Of a DNA stretch of 61,188 nt, positions 33,321-42,563 are shown one piece after another (position 1 is the first letter of the stretch; every line of letters begins with the position of its first letter). The position numbers and the translations under genes are program-made. The notes below the pieces were generated by a model. It saw nothing but the letters and a program-made list of their open reading frames with translations, had not been told where the DNA came from and ran no database searches. The stretch covers positions 1-61,188 of the forward strand of contig JAJFFG010000040.1 in the NCBI GenBank assembly GCA_021776825.1. Reading direction: 5' to 3'. This stretch comes from Planctomycetota bacterium. Its GTDB lineage: Bacteria; Planctomycetota; JAJSAM01; JAJVHW01.

Positions 33321-35882
33321 ATGCGAAGCATCCTCCTGCTGGCCGGCCTCACGCTGGCTCTGTCCATCCCCGCGCCGGTGGCACGCGCCGACGGCGACGA
33401 GAACGCGCGCGCTCTGCTGCCCGAGGGCGACGACCGCACCGCGCTCTTCGCCTACGTGGACGGCCTCGGCTACCCGGACACACGTGACCTCGACGTCGTC
33501 ACGCTGCGGCGTTGGGGCAGTGACGTCATCGCGTTCGTCATCGAACGCGACGGCCCGCGCTTCGACGTCCTGACCGCCGAACTCGGCCGCATTCGCGGCG
33601 AGGTGAAGACCGGCCCCGACCTGAAGCCGCACGAGGTCGTGGAACTGCGGTCCGCGGATCTCGTCTCGGCCGCGCGATCCCAACTGCGTGCCCATCTCGA
33701 TGAGCCGCCGAGCTGGAACCGATGGGCGCCTCAGTGGATCGAGCTGGCACCACGGACCGAGCTCGTCGTACTTGCCGGGGCGCTGACCGCCCGGGACCGA
33801 ACACCGGACCTCGTTACGGAGCTGCTTGATCTCGCGTGCCGCATGCCCGGCGCCGTCGAGTGGCCAGGGGATCGCAAGGACCAGCCGCTCCTGAAGCTGG
33901 TCGCGAAGGACCTCGAACTGCACCTGCGGCGCATCGCGTTCCTCTACGGCAGCTGGAACCCGGACTACTCGTTCACCGACCACAAGCTGCGCTTCGAGCA
34001 CTACGTCGAGCACTTCCCCGAGGTCGACCCGAACTACCCGCACCTCACCTGGGCCAAGTGGGCCCGGGAACACATCGCAATCCTCGAGCGGATGATTGCC
34101 GAGGAGCCGGAGATCCCCTCCGAGGAGGACCTGAGCGACCTGGAAGGCGATGCCCTGATCGCCGCGCTCATTCGACGGCTCCGCTACCAGACGCCCGACG
34201 GCCGTAGCGTGATGGGCGGACCCGGGATGTACTTCGGCCAGGGCGGGAACACGCCGGCCGACCGTCTCCTCGCCATCGGACGCGACGCGCTGCCGCGGCT
34301 GATCGATGCGATGCACGACGACACGCTCACTCGCATCACGTCCGAGGGGCGCGTCAGCATCTCGCCACGGATCATCAGCGTGGGCGACGTGGCGATCTCG
34401 CTGATCCGCGAGCTCACCGGTCAGCACTTCATGACTCCCGAGGACGGCCATGCCTGGTTGGCGCGACTGAGTGCGGAAGGCGAGCTGCCGCTCCTGCTGG
34501 AGGAGATCCGCGGCGGCGGGTACTTCAGCGTGCAGCGGGCCACGGACCTCGTCGAGCGCTTCCCCGAGGCCGCCTTCGAGCCGCTGCAGGAGTTGCTGGT
34601 CGCCGAGACGACGAAGCCGCACGAGCGGTGCACCGTCATCGACCTGCTCGCGAAGCTCGAGCATGACGGTGTCGACGCCGTGCTCCGCACGGCGCTCGCC
34701 GAGAACGTGACGCTCGTCCGGGTCGCCGCCGCCCGGACGCTCCGTGCTCGCGGAGCCGAGGGCATGACCGAGGCGCTGCTCGCGATCTGGAGCGCGTCCC
34801 CCGGTCCGTCGCTGGCTGGAGGCCGCATGCAGTCCGACGCGTGGCAGGCACTCGAGAACGAGCACACCGGGTGGGAGCAGTTGGTCGCCTACCTGGCCGC
34901 GCACGGCGACGAGGCCGTGTTCGCCGCGCTCCACGACGGGCTCGCCGACCGCCCGCCGCACGTCCGCTACTGGGTCATGCGCGACGTCGCCGCCAGTGCG
35001 CCTGGCGTGCTCGCCGCTCCCCTCACCGGACGCGAGCTCACCGCGGCGGAGCGCATCGTGCGGGCCGGTCTGCTCGACGACGGACGCGGTGCCGAAGCCG
35101 CGAGCGCGAGCGTCGGAGACAGCGGCCGCGAGCCGATCCGTGACCGCGTCGCCGAGCGACTCGCAATGCGATTCCCCGGCCGATTCGAGTTTCGGAAGGA
35201 CACCGCACCGCACGTCCGCGATGCGTATCGAGAGCGGATGTCGAACGCCTTCCGAGCGATCACCGGAGAGCCGCTCCGTCCGGAGGCACCGCTGCCCTCG
35301 TTCGAGCCTCTCGACGCCGACGCCGTGCGCCCCTTCGTCACCGCCCTGCTCGCCGCGACCGGCGACGAGGAGCGGCAGGCGGCCGAGGACGCGTTCGCCA
35401 ATGCAGGCCTCCCGGCCGTCCCTGCTCTGCGCGCGATGCGAGACGACAGCGCCATGAGCCCGGAGCTCGAACGCGCCTACGCGAGGGCGTACCGACGGCT
35501 CACGCTGACGATCCGGGAGATCGTCGTTCGCGAGGGCCTGCCCGAGGCCACCGTCGAACCGCTGCGTGCATTCGATGACATGAGCGGGACGCCCCTCGAC
35601 GCGGCGGCGTTGCAGTCCGCCGTCCAGGGCGTGGCGCGCGTGGCCGACGAACAGGGCCTGCAGATCGAGCTCTACTATCCCGCGAACGACACCGGCTGCT
35701 CGATCGTCGTCGGGCCGGCCGGCCCGCGTGGGCAGTACCGCTTCGACCTGCACGGCTTCGCGTCGCAGTCGGGCGGCAAGGACCTGCCCAGCATGATGCT
35801 GAGTTACTGCGACGACGTGCTCGAGCTGTTCGCACGACGGCCGGAGAGGTCGCTCTCCTCCCGACTTCGCATCTGGCCATGA
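33321..35882 (+). CDS. Secreted HEAT-repeat-like protein, 853 aa
   Basis: A signal peptide (MRSILLLAGLTLALSIPAPV) precedes a large, mostly helical protein. Repeats of paired helices with Asp-Gly-Val/Ala turns (LLAKLEHDGVDAVLRTALAE, VTLVRVAAARTLRARG) are HEAT-like. No catalytic motif is seen. The ATG at 33321 is chosen because of the signal peptide; a long open frame upstream is antisense to the permease. Its stop overlaps the methyltransferase start by four bases. Confidence 0.7.
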   Translation: MRSILLLAGLTLALSIPAPVARADGDENARALLPEGDDRTALFAYVDGLGYPDTRDLDVVTLRRWGSDVIAFVIERDGPRFDVLTAELGRIRGEVKTGPDLKPHEVVELRSADLVSAARSQLRAHLDEPPSWNRWAPQWIELAPRTELVVLAGALTARDRTPDLVTELLDLACRMPGAVEWPGDRKDQPLLKLVAKDLELHLRRIAFLYGSWNPDYSFTDHKLRFEHYVEHFPEVDPNYPHLTWAKWAREHIAILERMIAEEPEIPSEEDLSDLEGDALIAALIRRLRYQTPDGRSVMGGPGMYFGQGGNTPADRLLAIGRDALPRLIDAMHDDTLTRITSEGRVSISPRIISVGDVAISLIRELTGQHFMTPEDGHAWLARLSAEGELPLLLEEIRGGGYFSVQRATDLVERFPEAAFEPLQELLVAETTKPHERCTVIDLLAKLEHDGVDAVLRTALAENVTLVRVAAARTLRARGAEGMTEALLAIWSASPGPSLAGGRMQSDAWQALENEHTGWEQLVAYLAAHGDEAVFAALHDGLADRPPHVRYWVMRDVAASAPGVLAAPLTGRELTAAERIVRAGLLDDGRGAEAASASVGDSGREPIRDRVAERLAMRFPGRFEFRKDTAPHVRDAYRERMSNAFRAITGEPLRPEAPLPSFEPLDADAVRPFVTALLAATGDEERQAAEDAFANAGLPAVPALRAMRDDSAMSPELERAYARAYRRLTLTIREIVVREGLPEATVEPLRAFDDMSGTPLDAAALQSAVQGVARVADEQGLQIELYYPANDTGCSIVVGPAGPRGQYRFDLHGFASQSGGKDLPSMMLSYCDDVLELFARRPERSLSSRLRIWP

Positions 35883-36502
35883 GCGGCGACGATCACCGCA
35901 TCACGCGCACCAGCTACGACGCGGGCGCCGAGGCGTTCCGTGAGCGCACGCGCGATCGCAGTCGCGTCGGGCCGTACGTCGATCTCTTCGCCGACGCACT
36001 CGATCGCACGGGGCGTGTCCTCGATGCCGGCTGCGGACCGGGGCACGACCGCGTGCTCCTCGAGGATCGCGGCCTGCACGTGATCAGCATGGATCTGTCG
36101 CACTCCATGCTCACGCTCGCACGCGAGACTTCCGCGGGCCCGCTTGTGCAGGGCGACCTCCGCGCGTTGCCGTTCCGCGGCCCCGTCGACGGCGTCTGGG
36201 CCAACGCCAGCCTGCTGCACGTCCCGCGCGAGTTCGCCCCCGCAGCCGTCGGTCGGATGGTCGCTGCGCTGCGTCCGCACGGTGCGCTGCTCGTCACGCT
36301 GAAGAAGGGCGAGGGCCAGGGCGTCATGGACCCGACCTATCAGGGCATGGGACCGCGTTGGTTCACCTACTGGGACGACGCCGGGCTCGACGCGCTGCTG
36401 CGCGACGCCGGTTGCACCATCCAGACCGCGTTCACCAATCCGTCGTCCCGGGGCGGCAACGATCACGACTGGCTGGTCCGTCTCGCGCGCCGTTCGGCGT
36501 AG
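35879..36502 (+). CDS. Class I SAM-dependent methyltransferase
   Basis: A 207-residue enzyme with motif I VLDAGCGPGHDRVLLEDRG, motif II-like VISMDLSHSMLTLAR and the post-core segment LRPHGALLVTLKKGEG. Closest in style to small-molecule methyltransferases. The substrate cannot be predicted. ATGA overlap with the HEAT-like gene; the DNA glycosylase follows nine bases later. Confidence 0.85.
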   Translation: MSGDDHRITRTSYDAGAEAFRERTRDRSRVGPYVDLFADALDRTGRVLDAGCGPGHDRVLLEDRGLHVISMDLSHSMLTLARETSAGPLVQGDLRALPFRGPVDGVWANASLLHVPREFAPAAVGRMVAALRPHGALLVTLKKGEGQGVMDPTYQGMGPRWFTYWDDAGLDALLRDAGCTIQTAFTNPSSRGGNDHDWLVRLARRSA

Positions 36503-36511
36503 CCTGGTGCG

Positions 36512-37399
36512 ATGCCCGAGCTGCCAGACGTCGTCGTCTACGTCGAGCGTCTGAACGCGCTCGTCGCCGGCCAGACGCTCACGGGCATCCGCATGCACAG
36601 CCCGTCACTGGTCAAAACCTACGATCCGCCGCTGCGGTCACTGATCGGCCGCAAGGCGCTCGCGTTCACGCGGAGCGGCAAGCGCATCATCTGGGAGATG
36701 GAGGGCGATGACTTCGTCGTGCTCCACCTCATGATCGCGGGGCGCCTGCGGTGGCGGGAGAAGCTGACCAAGCTGACGCGCAAGCGCACACATGGCGCGT
36801 TCGACTTCGAGCGGGGCTCGCTGGTCCTGACCGAAGCGAGCAACCAGAAGCGCGCTGCGCTCCACGTCGTGCACGGAGCGGATGCACTCGTGAACTTCGA
36901 CCGTGGCGGGCTTGACGTCTTCGCGGCGAGCGACGCCGAGTTCGCCGAACGCATGCGCTCGGGGCGTCACACGCTGAAACGGTCGCTCACCGACCCACGG
37001 ATGTTCGACGGCATCGGCGGCGCGTACTCCGACGAGATCCTGCACCGGGCCCGGGTCTCGCCCGTGCAGCTCTCTACCAACCTCTCCGACGATGCCATGA
37101 CCACACTCCACGCCGCCTGCCGCGACGTCCTGACCGAGTGGACCGAGCGAACGCGCGAGGAGGTCGGCGACGGGTTCCCGGAAAAGGTCACCGCGTTCCG
37201 TCCGGGCATGGCGGTGCACGGCCGCTTCGGCAAGCCCTGCCCCGACTGCGGCACGGCTGTGCGTCGCATCGCGTACGCGACGCGCGAGACGAACTACTGC
37301 GCGCGCTGCCAAACGGACGGACGGCTGCTGCGCGATCGCGCGCTGTCCCAGCTCTTGAAGGCCGATTGGCCGCGCACCATCGACGAGCTCGAAGCGTGA
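36512..37399 (+). CDS. Formamidopyrimidine-DNA glycosylase family (Fpg/Nei) protein
   Basis: A 295-residue base-excision repair enzyme. It has the catalytic N-terminus MPELPD (Pro2 nucleophile, Glu3), the H2TH region (LTDPRMFDGIGGAYSDEIL) and a C-terminal zinc finger (CPDCGTAVRRI ... NYCARCQTDGRLLRD). Asp in place of the usual Glu at position 6 (PELPD) and the finger style place it among Nei-like members. The stop overlaps the next start (GTGA). Confidence 0.9.
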   Translation: MPELPDVVVYVERLNALVAGQTLTGIRMHSPSLVKTYDPPLRSLIGRKALAFTRSGKRIIWEMEGDDFVVLHLMIAGRLRWREKLTKLTRKRTHGAFDFERGSLVLTEASNQKRAALHVVHGADALVNFDRGGLDVFAASDAEFAERMRSGRHTLKRSLTDPRMFDGIGGAYSDEILHRARVSPVQLSTNLSDDAMTTLHAACRDVLTEWTERTREEVGDGFPEKVTAFRPGMAVHGRFGKPCPDCGTAVRRIAYATRETNYCARCQTDGRLLRDRALSQLLKADWPRTIDELEA

Positions 37400-38100
37400 C
37401 CCGCGCGCGTCTCGGCTGGGTGTTGCTCCCCGACGACCAGACGACCGAGGGGGACGTCGCCCGGCTCGCCCCGTCCGGAGTCCAATCCAGTTTCGCGCGG
37501 GTGGCGATGGACCCGGACGTGAACGTCGACAACCTCCGCGGGACGCGAGCCCACTTGGCCGCTGCGGCCGCCGAGTTGCACGCCACCGACACGCCGAACG
37601 TGATCTGCTTCGCGTGCACGTCCGCGAGCATCGTCATCGGTCCGGAGGTCGTCGCGAGCGAGCTGCAGAGTGGCGCACCGGCGTGTCGCGTCATCTCCGT
37701 CGCGGATGCCGTGGTCGCCGCGCTCGCGTCGCTGGACGTACGCCGCCTCGCGATCGGAACGCCGTACGTCCCCGAGATCGACCGGATCGAGGCGGGCTTC
37801 CTCGCCGCATTCGGCGTGCAGGTCGTGGCCTTGCGCGGACTGGGCCTCCACACCGACCCCGAGATCCGCGCCGTGACTCTCGACGAGATCATCGCCCTCG
37901 CCGAATCCGTTGATCGACCCGACGCCGACGCCGTCTTCCTGAGCTGCACCGGCCTGCGCGCAGCCGAGGTGATCGTCGAGCTCGAGGATCGGCTCGGCAA
38001 ACCCGTCATCACGAGCAACCAAGCCGCCCTCTGGCACGCACTCCGCCTCGCCGGTTGCGACGACACCATCCCCGGCGCCGGAGTCCTGCTCCAATCCTGA
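37396..38100 (+). CDS. Maleate isomerase/Asp-Glu racemase superfamily protein
   Basis: A 234-residue enzyme starting with GTG at 37396. Two cysteines in family positions, ICFACTSASIVIG and VFLSCTGLRAAEVI, match the paired catalytic Cys of maleate cis-trans isomerases and arylmalonate decarboxylases. The C-terminus (NQAALWHALRLAG) is also typical. Exact substrate unknown. Translationally coupled to the glycosylase gene. Confidence 0.8.
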   Translation: MTRARLGWVLLPDDQTTEGDVARLAPSGVQSSFARVAMDPDVNVDNLRGTRAHLAAAAAELHATDTPNVICFACTSASIVIGPEVVASELQSGAPACRVISVADAVVAALASLDVRRLAIGTPYVPEIDRIEAGFLAAFGVQVVALRGLGLHTDPEIRAVTLDEIIALAESVDRPDADAVFLSCTGLRAAEVIVELEDRLGKPVITSNQAALWHALRLAGCDDTIPGAGVLLQS

Positions 38101-38151
38101 GACTGGCGAGCCTCGTCGTCGAGTAGGAAGGCTCACCGGTCTCCGAACTCG

Positions 38152-40347
38152 CTAGTCCGCGACCGGGATCCACGACCCGCCGCAGCCGTTGAAGGCTCCG
38201 ATCCGCTCGGGGTCGATCTCGATCGTGACGCGGGACGCACCACGGCGAACGGTCCAATCGACGCGGCCCGCTTCCCGCGCGGCGCGTGTGGCCAATTCGA
38301 GGGTGTTGGGCGCGGTGATGTCCCGCTCTCCGACGCGCTCGATGATGTCGCCGAGCCGGAGACCAGCACGGTCGAGAGCCCCGCCGTTCACGAGTTCCAC
38401 GATGCGCATGCCGGAGATGGTCTGTGGCGTGAACGTGACGTCGCGGTCCCCCGGCAGTTCGATGAGCATGTGCTGCGTCGCGTCCCCGGCTCGCACCGAG
38501 ACGAGGTAGTGCCCCGCGCCCAGGCCCTCGACCGCGGCGACGCGATCCGCGTCGGTCGATACGCGGTAGTTCGCGTAGTACATCCCCGGCGCGCGCGCCG
38601 GATTGACGGTCACGTTCTTCGTGCTGAGGTCCGGCGGCAGCGTCACGCGTAGGTCGATCAGATGCGGCGCAGGCACCGTCAACTCCTGGTCGCCCGTGGT
38701 GAGCGAGACGGCTTGACGCGCGAGCAGCCGGGCCGTGCTGTGGCGTCCAGTGGTCACGACGACCTCGTACTCCCCCGGCTTCATCGCCGGAGCCTCCCAC
38801 GTCCCGCCGACATCGACCGCGCCTGCGTCTCGGCGACGCTGGAACAAATCCGCGTGGCTCCATCCTCGCGGAAGGAGGGCGATCGAGACGCCGCCGCTCG
38901 GCCACGTACCGGGGCCCGGCAGGAGCCGGACGCGCAGGCGCCCAGCCTCCGCGAAGCGCACCTCGCGCACGCGGGTGTCCGAGGGGTCGATCTCGACCGC
39001 CTGCGTCCCGTAGCGCTCGGTGCTCACCTCGAGGCTCAGAGTCCCCGGACGCTCTCGGAGGTCGCGCGGGAGGTGGATCGCGTGCATGCCGTCCCCGAGC
39101 TCCGTCGAACGCGCACCCTGCGAGCCCGATCCGTTGTTCCCGCGGTGGATGAGGGACAACGACGTGAACTCCACGGCGTTGCCGTCCGGACCGAAGCAGC
39201 GGAAGCGCAGCGCGGCTGCGGGTTCGTCCCGTGCGTGAACCACGCGCACCGTGTTCTCGCCCGCGACGACTTCGATGACCTCCACGTCGCGGAACTCTCG
39301 TCCGTCGGCACTCGCGCCGATCGCGTAGCGGCCCGGCTCGAGTTCCTCGACGTCGAACGTCCACTCGGGCGGTCGCGCGCCTTTCCGGTGAGCCGCGCCG
39401 ACGAGGACCTCGGGAGATGCCTCCGCGCCCGGCGCGAGCGACGCGAGATGCACCCACAGGTACTTCCACGGCGTGCCCTCTGGAACGTCGACGGTGCCGG
39501 AGAGACGGGTCAGCACGTCGAGCCGCAAGCGGACGACCGGGACGTCTCCCGACGCGGGAACGGTCACGTCGACCTCGTCGCTCTTGAGCGGCTCGTCGCG
39601 GTCGACGCGCACGCTGACCGTGTAGTCACCCGGCGGTACGCGGCACACGGGGTCGTCCGGCGTCCACCTCTCCTGGGTTCCTCCGCCGCGTGGGCGGCCG
39701 CGGAACGAGATGCTCACGCGCTCGGGCAACGCCACGCCATTCGTGTCGATCTCGACCGTGACCGGGACGATGGCGTTGGCGTAGAGCGTGACCTCGGCGC
39801 CAGCGCGATGCGGTCCCCGCCCGTCACGCGCCGTGCGCATGCGGAAGCGATCGTGACGCGCCGAGATCTGGTACGCGGCCGTGCCGAGCTCGTCGACTAC
39901 GAACGTGCCGTCCGTGCCCGATCGGGCCGTGCGCTTCGCCGCCGCTCTCCACTCGAGCTGGGTGCGGAACCGAGCCACATGGTCCTCGATCGTGTCGTCT
40001 GGCGACCCGCGCGAGAGGCCGCGCGACTCGGGGTAGGCCGTGATCTCCGCGTCCGCGACGGGGATGCCGTCCTCGGTGACCACGCGGCCAGTGATCACGC
40101 CGTCGCCCGTCGCGGGCGGCATGTCCGCGCGCAGACGATCGACGCGCTGGCGGCGCGGGGCGGACTCGTTCTCGACGGACGCCGGAACCGTTTCCGGGGC
40201 GACGCCCGCGGTCGCTTCCGCGCGCGGCGTCTTCCGCGCTGTCGCGGGCGGCGGCGCGGGCGCATCTCCGCTGGTGAGATGCGCCCCGAGCGCACCGAGG
40301 AGCAGTCCGAGCAGCAGTCCCGCAGCGAAGGTCCCGAATCCGCGCAT
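38152..40347 (-). CDS. Membrane-anchored protein with carboxypeptidase-regulatory-like and PDZ domains
   Basis: The 731-residue product starts MRGFGTFAAGLLLGLLLGAL (membrane anchor) after the strong box GAGGAGGTGGG. A carboxypeptidase-regulatory-like domain (ITGRVVTEDGIPVADAEITAY) and several further beta-sandwich units (GRYAIGASADGREFRDVEV) follow. A PDZ-like domain ends it (MRIVELVNGGALDRAGLRLGDIIERV). Probably a surface or periplasmic binding protein; no protease domain is present. The GTG at 40368 is the alternative start. Confidence 0.75.
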   Translation of the reverse strand: MRGFGTFAAGLLLGLLLGALGAHLTSGDAPAPPPATARKTPRAEATAGVAPETVPASVENESAPRRQRVDRLRADMPPATGDGVITGRVVTEDGIPVADAEITAYPESRGLSRGSPDDTIEDHVARFRTQLEWRAAAKRTARSGTDGTFVVDELGTAAYQISARHDRFRMRTARDGRGPHRAGAEVTLYANAIVPVTVEIDTNGVALPERVSISFRGRPRGGGTQERWTPDDPVCRVPPGDYTVSVRVDRDEPLKSDEVDVTVPASGDVPVVRLRLDVLTRLSGTVDVPEGTPWKYLWVHLASLAPGAEASPEVLVGAAHRKGARPPEWTFDVEELEPGRYAIGASADGREFRDVEVIEVVAGENTVRVVHARDEPAAALRFRCFGPDGNAVEFTSLSLIHRGNNGSGSQGARSTELGDGMHAIHLPRDLRERPGTLSLEVSTERYGTQAVEIDPSDTRVREVRFAEAGRLRVRLLPGPGTWPSGGVSIALLPRGWSHADLFQRRRDAGAVDVGGTWEAPAMKPGEYEVVVTTGRHSTARLLARQAVSLTTGDQELTVPAPHLIDLRVTLPPDLSTKNVTVNPARAPGMYYANYRVSTDADRVAAVEGLGAGHYLVSVRAGDATQHMLIELPGDRDVTFTPQTISGMRIVELVNGGALDRAGLRLGDIIERVGERDITAPNTLELATRAAREAGRVDWTVRRGASRVTIEIDPERIGAFNGCGGSWIPVAD

Positions 40348-40540
40348 CCCACCTCCTCGCGTGCCCACCGGAGAGTAGCACCCCGCGTGCGACGGCGCCG
40401 GGTCAGGCGATCGGCCGGTGTCAGGCCGACCGAGTCGGCGTCAGCACCAGTGACGACGACGCACGTGCGCAGGCCGAGACGAGTGGCTCGTTTCCGGGCC
40501 ATGAGATTCGCCGGTCTTCGCACTCACTCGCCGTCCCGGA

Positions 40541-41302
40541 TCATCGGCGAGGTCGGACGGCGATCTCGTCGAAGTGCAGACCTTCCTGCTTCCAGCCGTG
40601 ACGGCCGCCGGGCGCGGCTTCGAGCACGAGGAGGATCTCCTTGCCGGAGAACCGCTCGAGGTCCGCCGTGAGCGCGCGCCACTGCTCCTCACGCCGCTCC
40701 TTGTTGCCCCCGATCGTCTCCGAGAGCAGCGGGTGTAACTCGCCGTCGAAGGCCGAGACCTTCAGCACCGCATCGACGTCGCCGGACGTCCTGGGAACGG
40801 AGGAGACGCGGATGCGCAGTTCCGAGACGACCTCCGGGACACGCACCTTCCAGTACGCGAACGCGGATCGATCGCGCCAGGGAGCATGGAGCGCCATGCG
40901 GCCGAACGTCCCCGGGTTGGGAAGGTAGTCCTTCGACTTCGCAGGATCGTCCGGGTCGGCTCCGCGCCAGAACGGGTAGGTCAGCGACCAGTCGTGCGGT
41001 CCGCCGCGGCCACCGAGTTCCAGCTCGGGACGAAGGCTGCGATACGTGCGCCACCGCAGGCCGCCGGTGGTGGAACCGTTCCGCGGCGCGAGACTGGCAA
41101 CGGCCACCTTCGGTTCGTCGAGCAGGGCGTCCTTCGGATTGTCGAACGGGCCGAGATGGAGCCAGCGGCGGATGAACGGCACGTCCCGTGACGGAGCCTT
41201 CGGGCGCTTGACCTTGGTCGCGGGCGCGGCTTCGCCCTCGCCGTCGATCACTCGCGGGGCGCGCTCCATCGTCGTGAATGTCGCTCGCCGCAGGAAGAGC
41301 AA
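40541..41302 (-). CDS. 3' part of a frameshifted squalene/prenyltransferase-repeat protein
   Basis: This 253-residue frame continues the gene at 41248-42258. Reading upstream of its Met, the same frame gives HLISAQEKDGRWRTAHDTC and FALLFLRRATF, the expected next repeat after WYEQVRA of the other frame. The rest is a hypothetical beta-rich domain (WRTYRSLRPELELGG ... VLKVSAFDGELHPLL) with no recognised family. One missing base near 41361-41372 explains the break; it could be a real mutation or an assembly error. Confidence 0.65.
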   Translation of the reverse strand: MLFLRRATFTTMERAPRVIDGEGEAAPATKVKRPKAPSRDVPFIRRWLHLGPFDNPKDALLDEPKVAVASLAPRNGSTTGGLRWRTYRSLRPELELGGRGGPHDWSLTYPFWRGADPDDPAKSKDYLPNPGTFGRMALHAPWRDRSAFAYWKVRVPEVVSELRIRVSSVPRTSGDVDAVLKVSAFDGELHPLLSETIGGNKERREEQWRALTADLERFSGKEILLVLEAAPGGRHGWKQEGLHFDEIAVRPRR

Positions 41303-42258
41303 CGCGAAGCACGTATCGTGCGCCGTCCGCCAGCGGCCGTCCTTCTCCTGCGCCGAGATGAGATGGCGCGCACCTGCTCGTACCAGTCGTGCTCACCGAT
41401 GCGTTCGCGACCGCCCGCGATCGCGGCCAGTCGCTCGATCCCGTAGAGGTAGTAGTACGTCCAGTCCGACGAGAGCGCGTACTCGCCAACCGGGTTGGCA
41501 TCCACGACGAACCGACGTTCGAGGTACTTCCAGCCCCTCGCCAGCGCCTTCTTCGCGACCTTGCGAGCTGCGCGATAGTTGACGTCGTTCTTGGGGACGC
41601 GCTCCAGCGCGACCTCCAGAACCGTGACCCCCGCGACGGTCATGGAGCCGGTCGTCCCGCGATCGGGTCGGTACCCAAAGCCGCCGCCCTCCTGTTGGAA
41701 GGTCGGGATCGACTCGAGCAGCCCACCCCAGACCTCGCGACGGGCAGTGAACCCGTGCTTCTCGGCGATCCACAACCCGAGCACCGCGTACTGCGTGTTC
41801 GAGAGGTCGGTGTTCTTGCCCGGGTAGTTCCAACGCTTCGACGTCGGGTGGAACTGGTCGTCCAGCCACTGAGCGGCGCGCCGGATCCACTCGTCGTGCG
41901 CCGCATCACCGTGAGCGTCGAGCGCCATGATCAAGCAGCCGACGCTGTACGTCTTCTTGAACTCCTGATAGCGCACGTACTCGATCGCCTTCTTCACCTG
42001 CGGATCGTTGTCGCGGACGCCGGACTTGAGCAGCGTGTAGAGCTCCAGCGCGGTGACCCCGGCGGTGTAGCCCTTGGCGTACTTGCTCTTGAACGAGCCG
42101 TTCGCGTTCTGGTACGTGCGGACCTTCGTCACGCCGCGCTCGATCGCTCGGTTCACCTGAACTTCCAGCGACTCGGCCGACGCTCGCGGGCTGCCCATCA
42201 GCAGCGACGCGATGCACGTCAGCATCGTCACCATCACGCGCAGTCGCCGCCGGCTCAT
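41248..42258 (-). CDS. 5' part of a frameshifted squalene/prenyltransferase-repeat (alpha/alpha-toroid) protein
   Basis: Signal peptide (MVTMLTCIASLLMGSPRASA region), then repeats of the terpene-cyclase/prenyltransferase type: KVRTYQNANGSFKSKYAKGY, TDLSNTQYAVLGLWIAE, FQQEGGGFGYRPDRGTTGSM, SSDWTYYYLYGIERLAAI. Secreted proteins of this type are common in Planctomycetes; their function is unknown. After about residue 300 the frame is wrong (Arg/Ser-rich tail) and the true continuation lies in the frame at 40541-41302. Confidence 0.7.
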   Translation of the reverse strand: MSRRRLRVMVTMLTCIASLLMGSPRASAESLEVQVNRAIERGVTKVRTYQNANGSFKSKYAKGYTAGVTALELYTLLKSGVRDNDPQVKKAIEYVRYQEFKKTYSVGCLIMALDAHGDAAHDEWIRRAAQWLDDQFHPTSKRWNYPGKNTDLSNTQYAVLGLWIAEKHGFTARREVWGGLLESIPTFQQEGGGFGYRPDRGTTGSMTVAGVTVLEVALERVPKNDVNYRAARKVAKKALARGWKYLERRFVVDANPVGEYALSSDWTYYYLYGIERLAAIAGGRERIGEHDWYEQVRAISSRRRRRTAAGGRRTIRASRCSSCGERHSRRWSAPRE

Positions 42259-42563
42259 GCCTCCACGCTAGGGGGCTTGACGGCGACGCGGCGGAGAAAT
42301 GATGAAGCTCCCGAGCACGGACGCCTCGCGTGCCGAGTCTCCACGCGGAGCGTGCCGGATGGAGTCGGGGGCGAGTCAGAGTTGGACGCGTTCACCACGG
42401 TCGCCGCCAGAGCGCGAACGCTGCGGATCCTGTCCTGACTCCGTGCGGACTTGACTCCGATCCGCGAGGATCGCGCGCACCGTGACGAGCGTGCCGTGAG
42501 GGTCGGCTTCAGCCGCTGTCCGCACTCCCGCCCCGGGGAGCGCATCCCGCGCGGCGTGCTGAC
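42259..42563. other. Gene-free interval of 305 bp
   Basis: Between the toroid-type gene and the sialidase-like gene. No hairpin, repeat or open frame with coding character was recognised. Confidence 0.5.
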
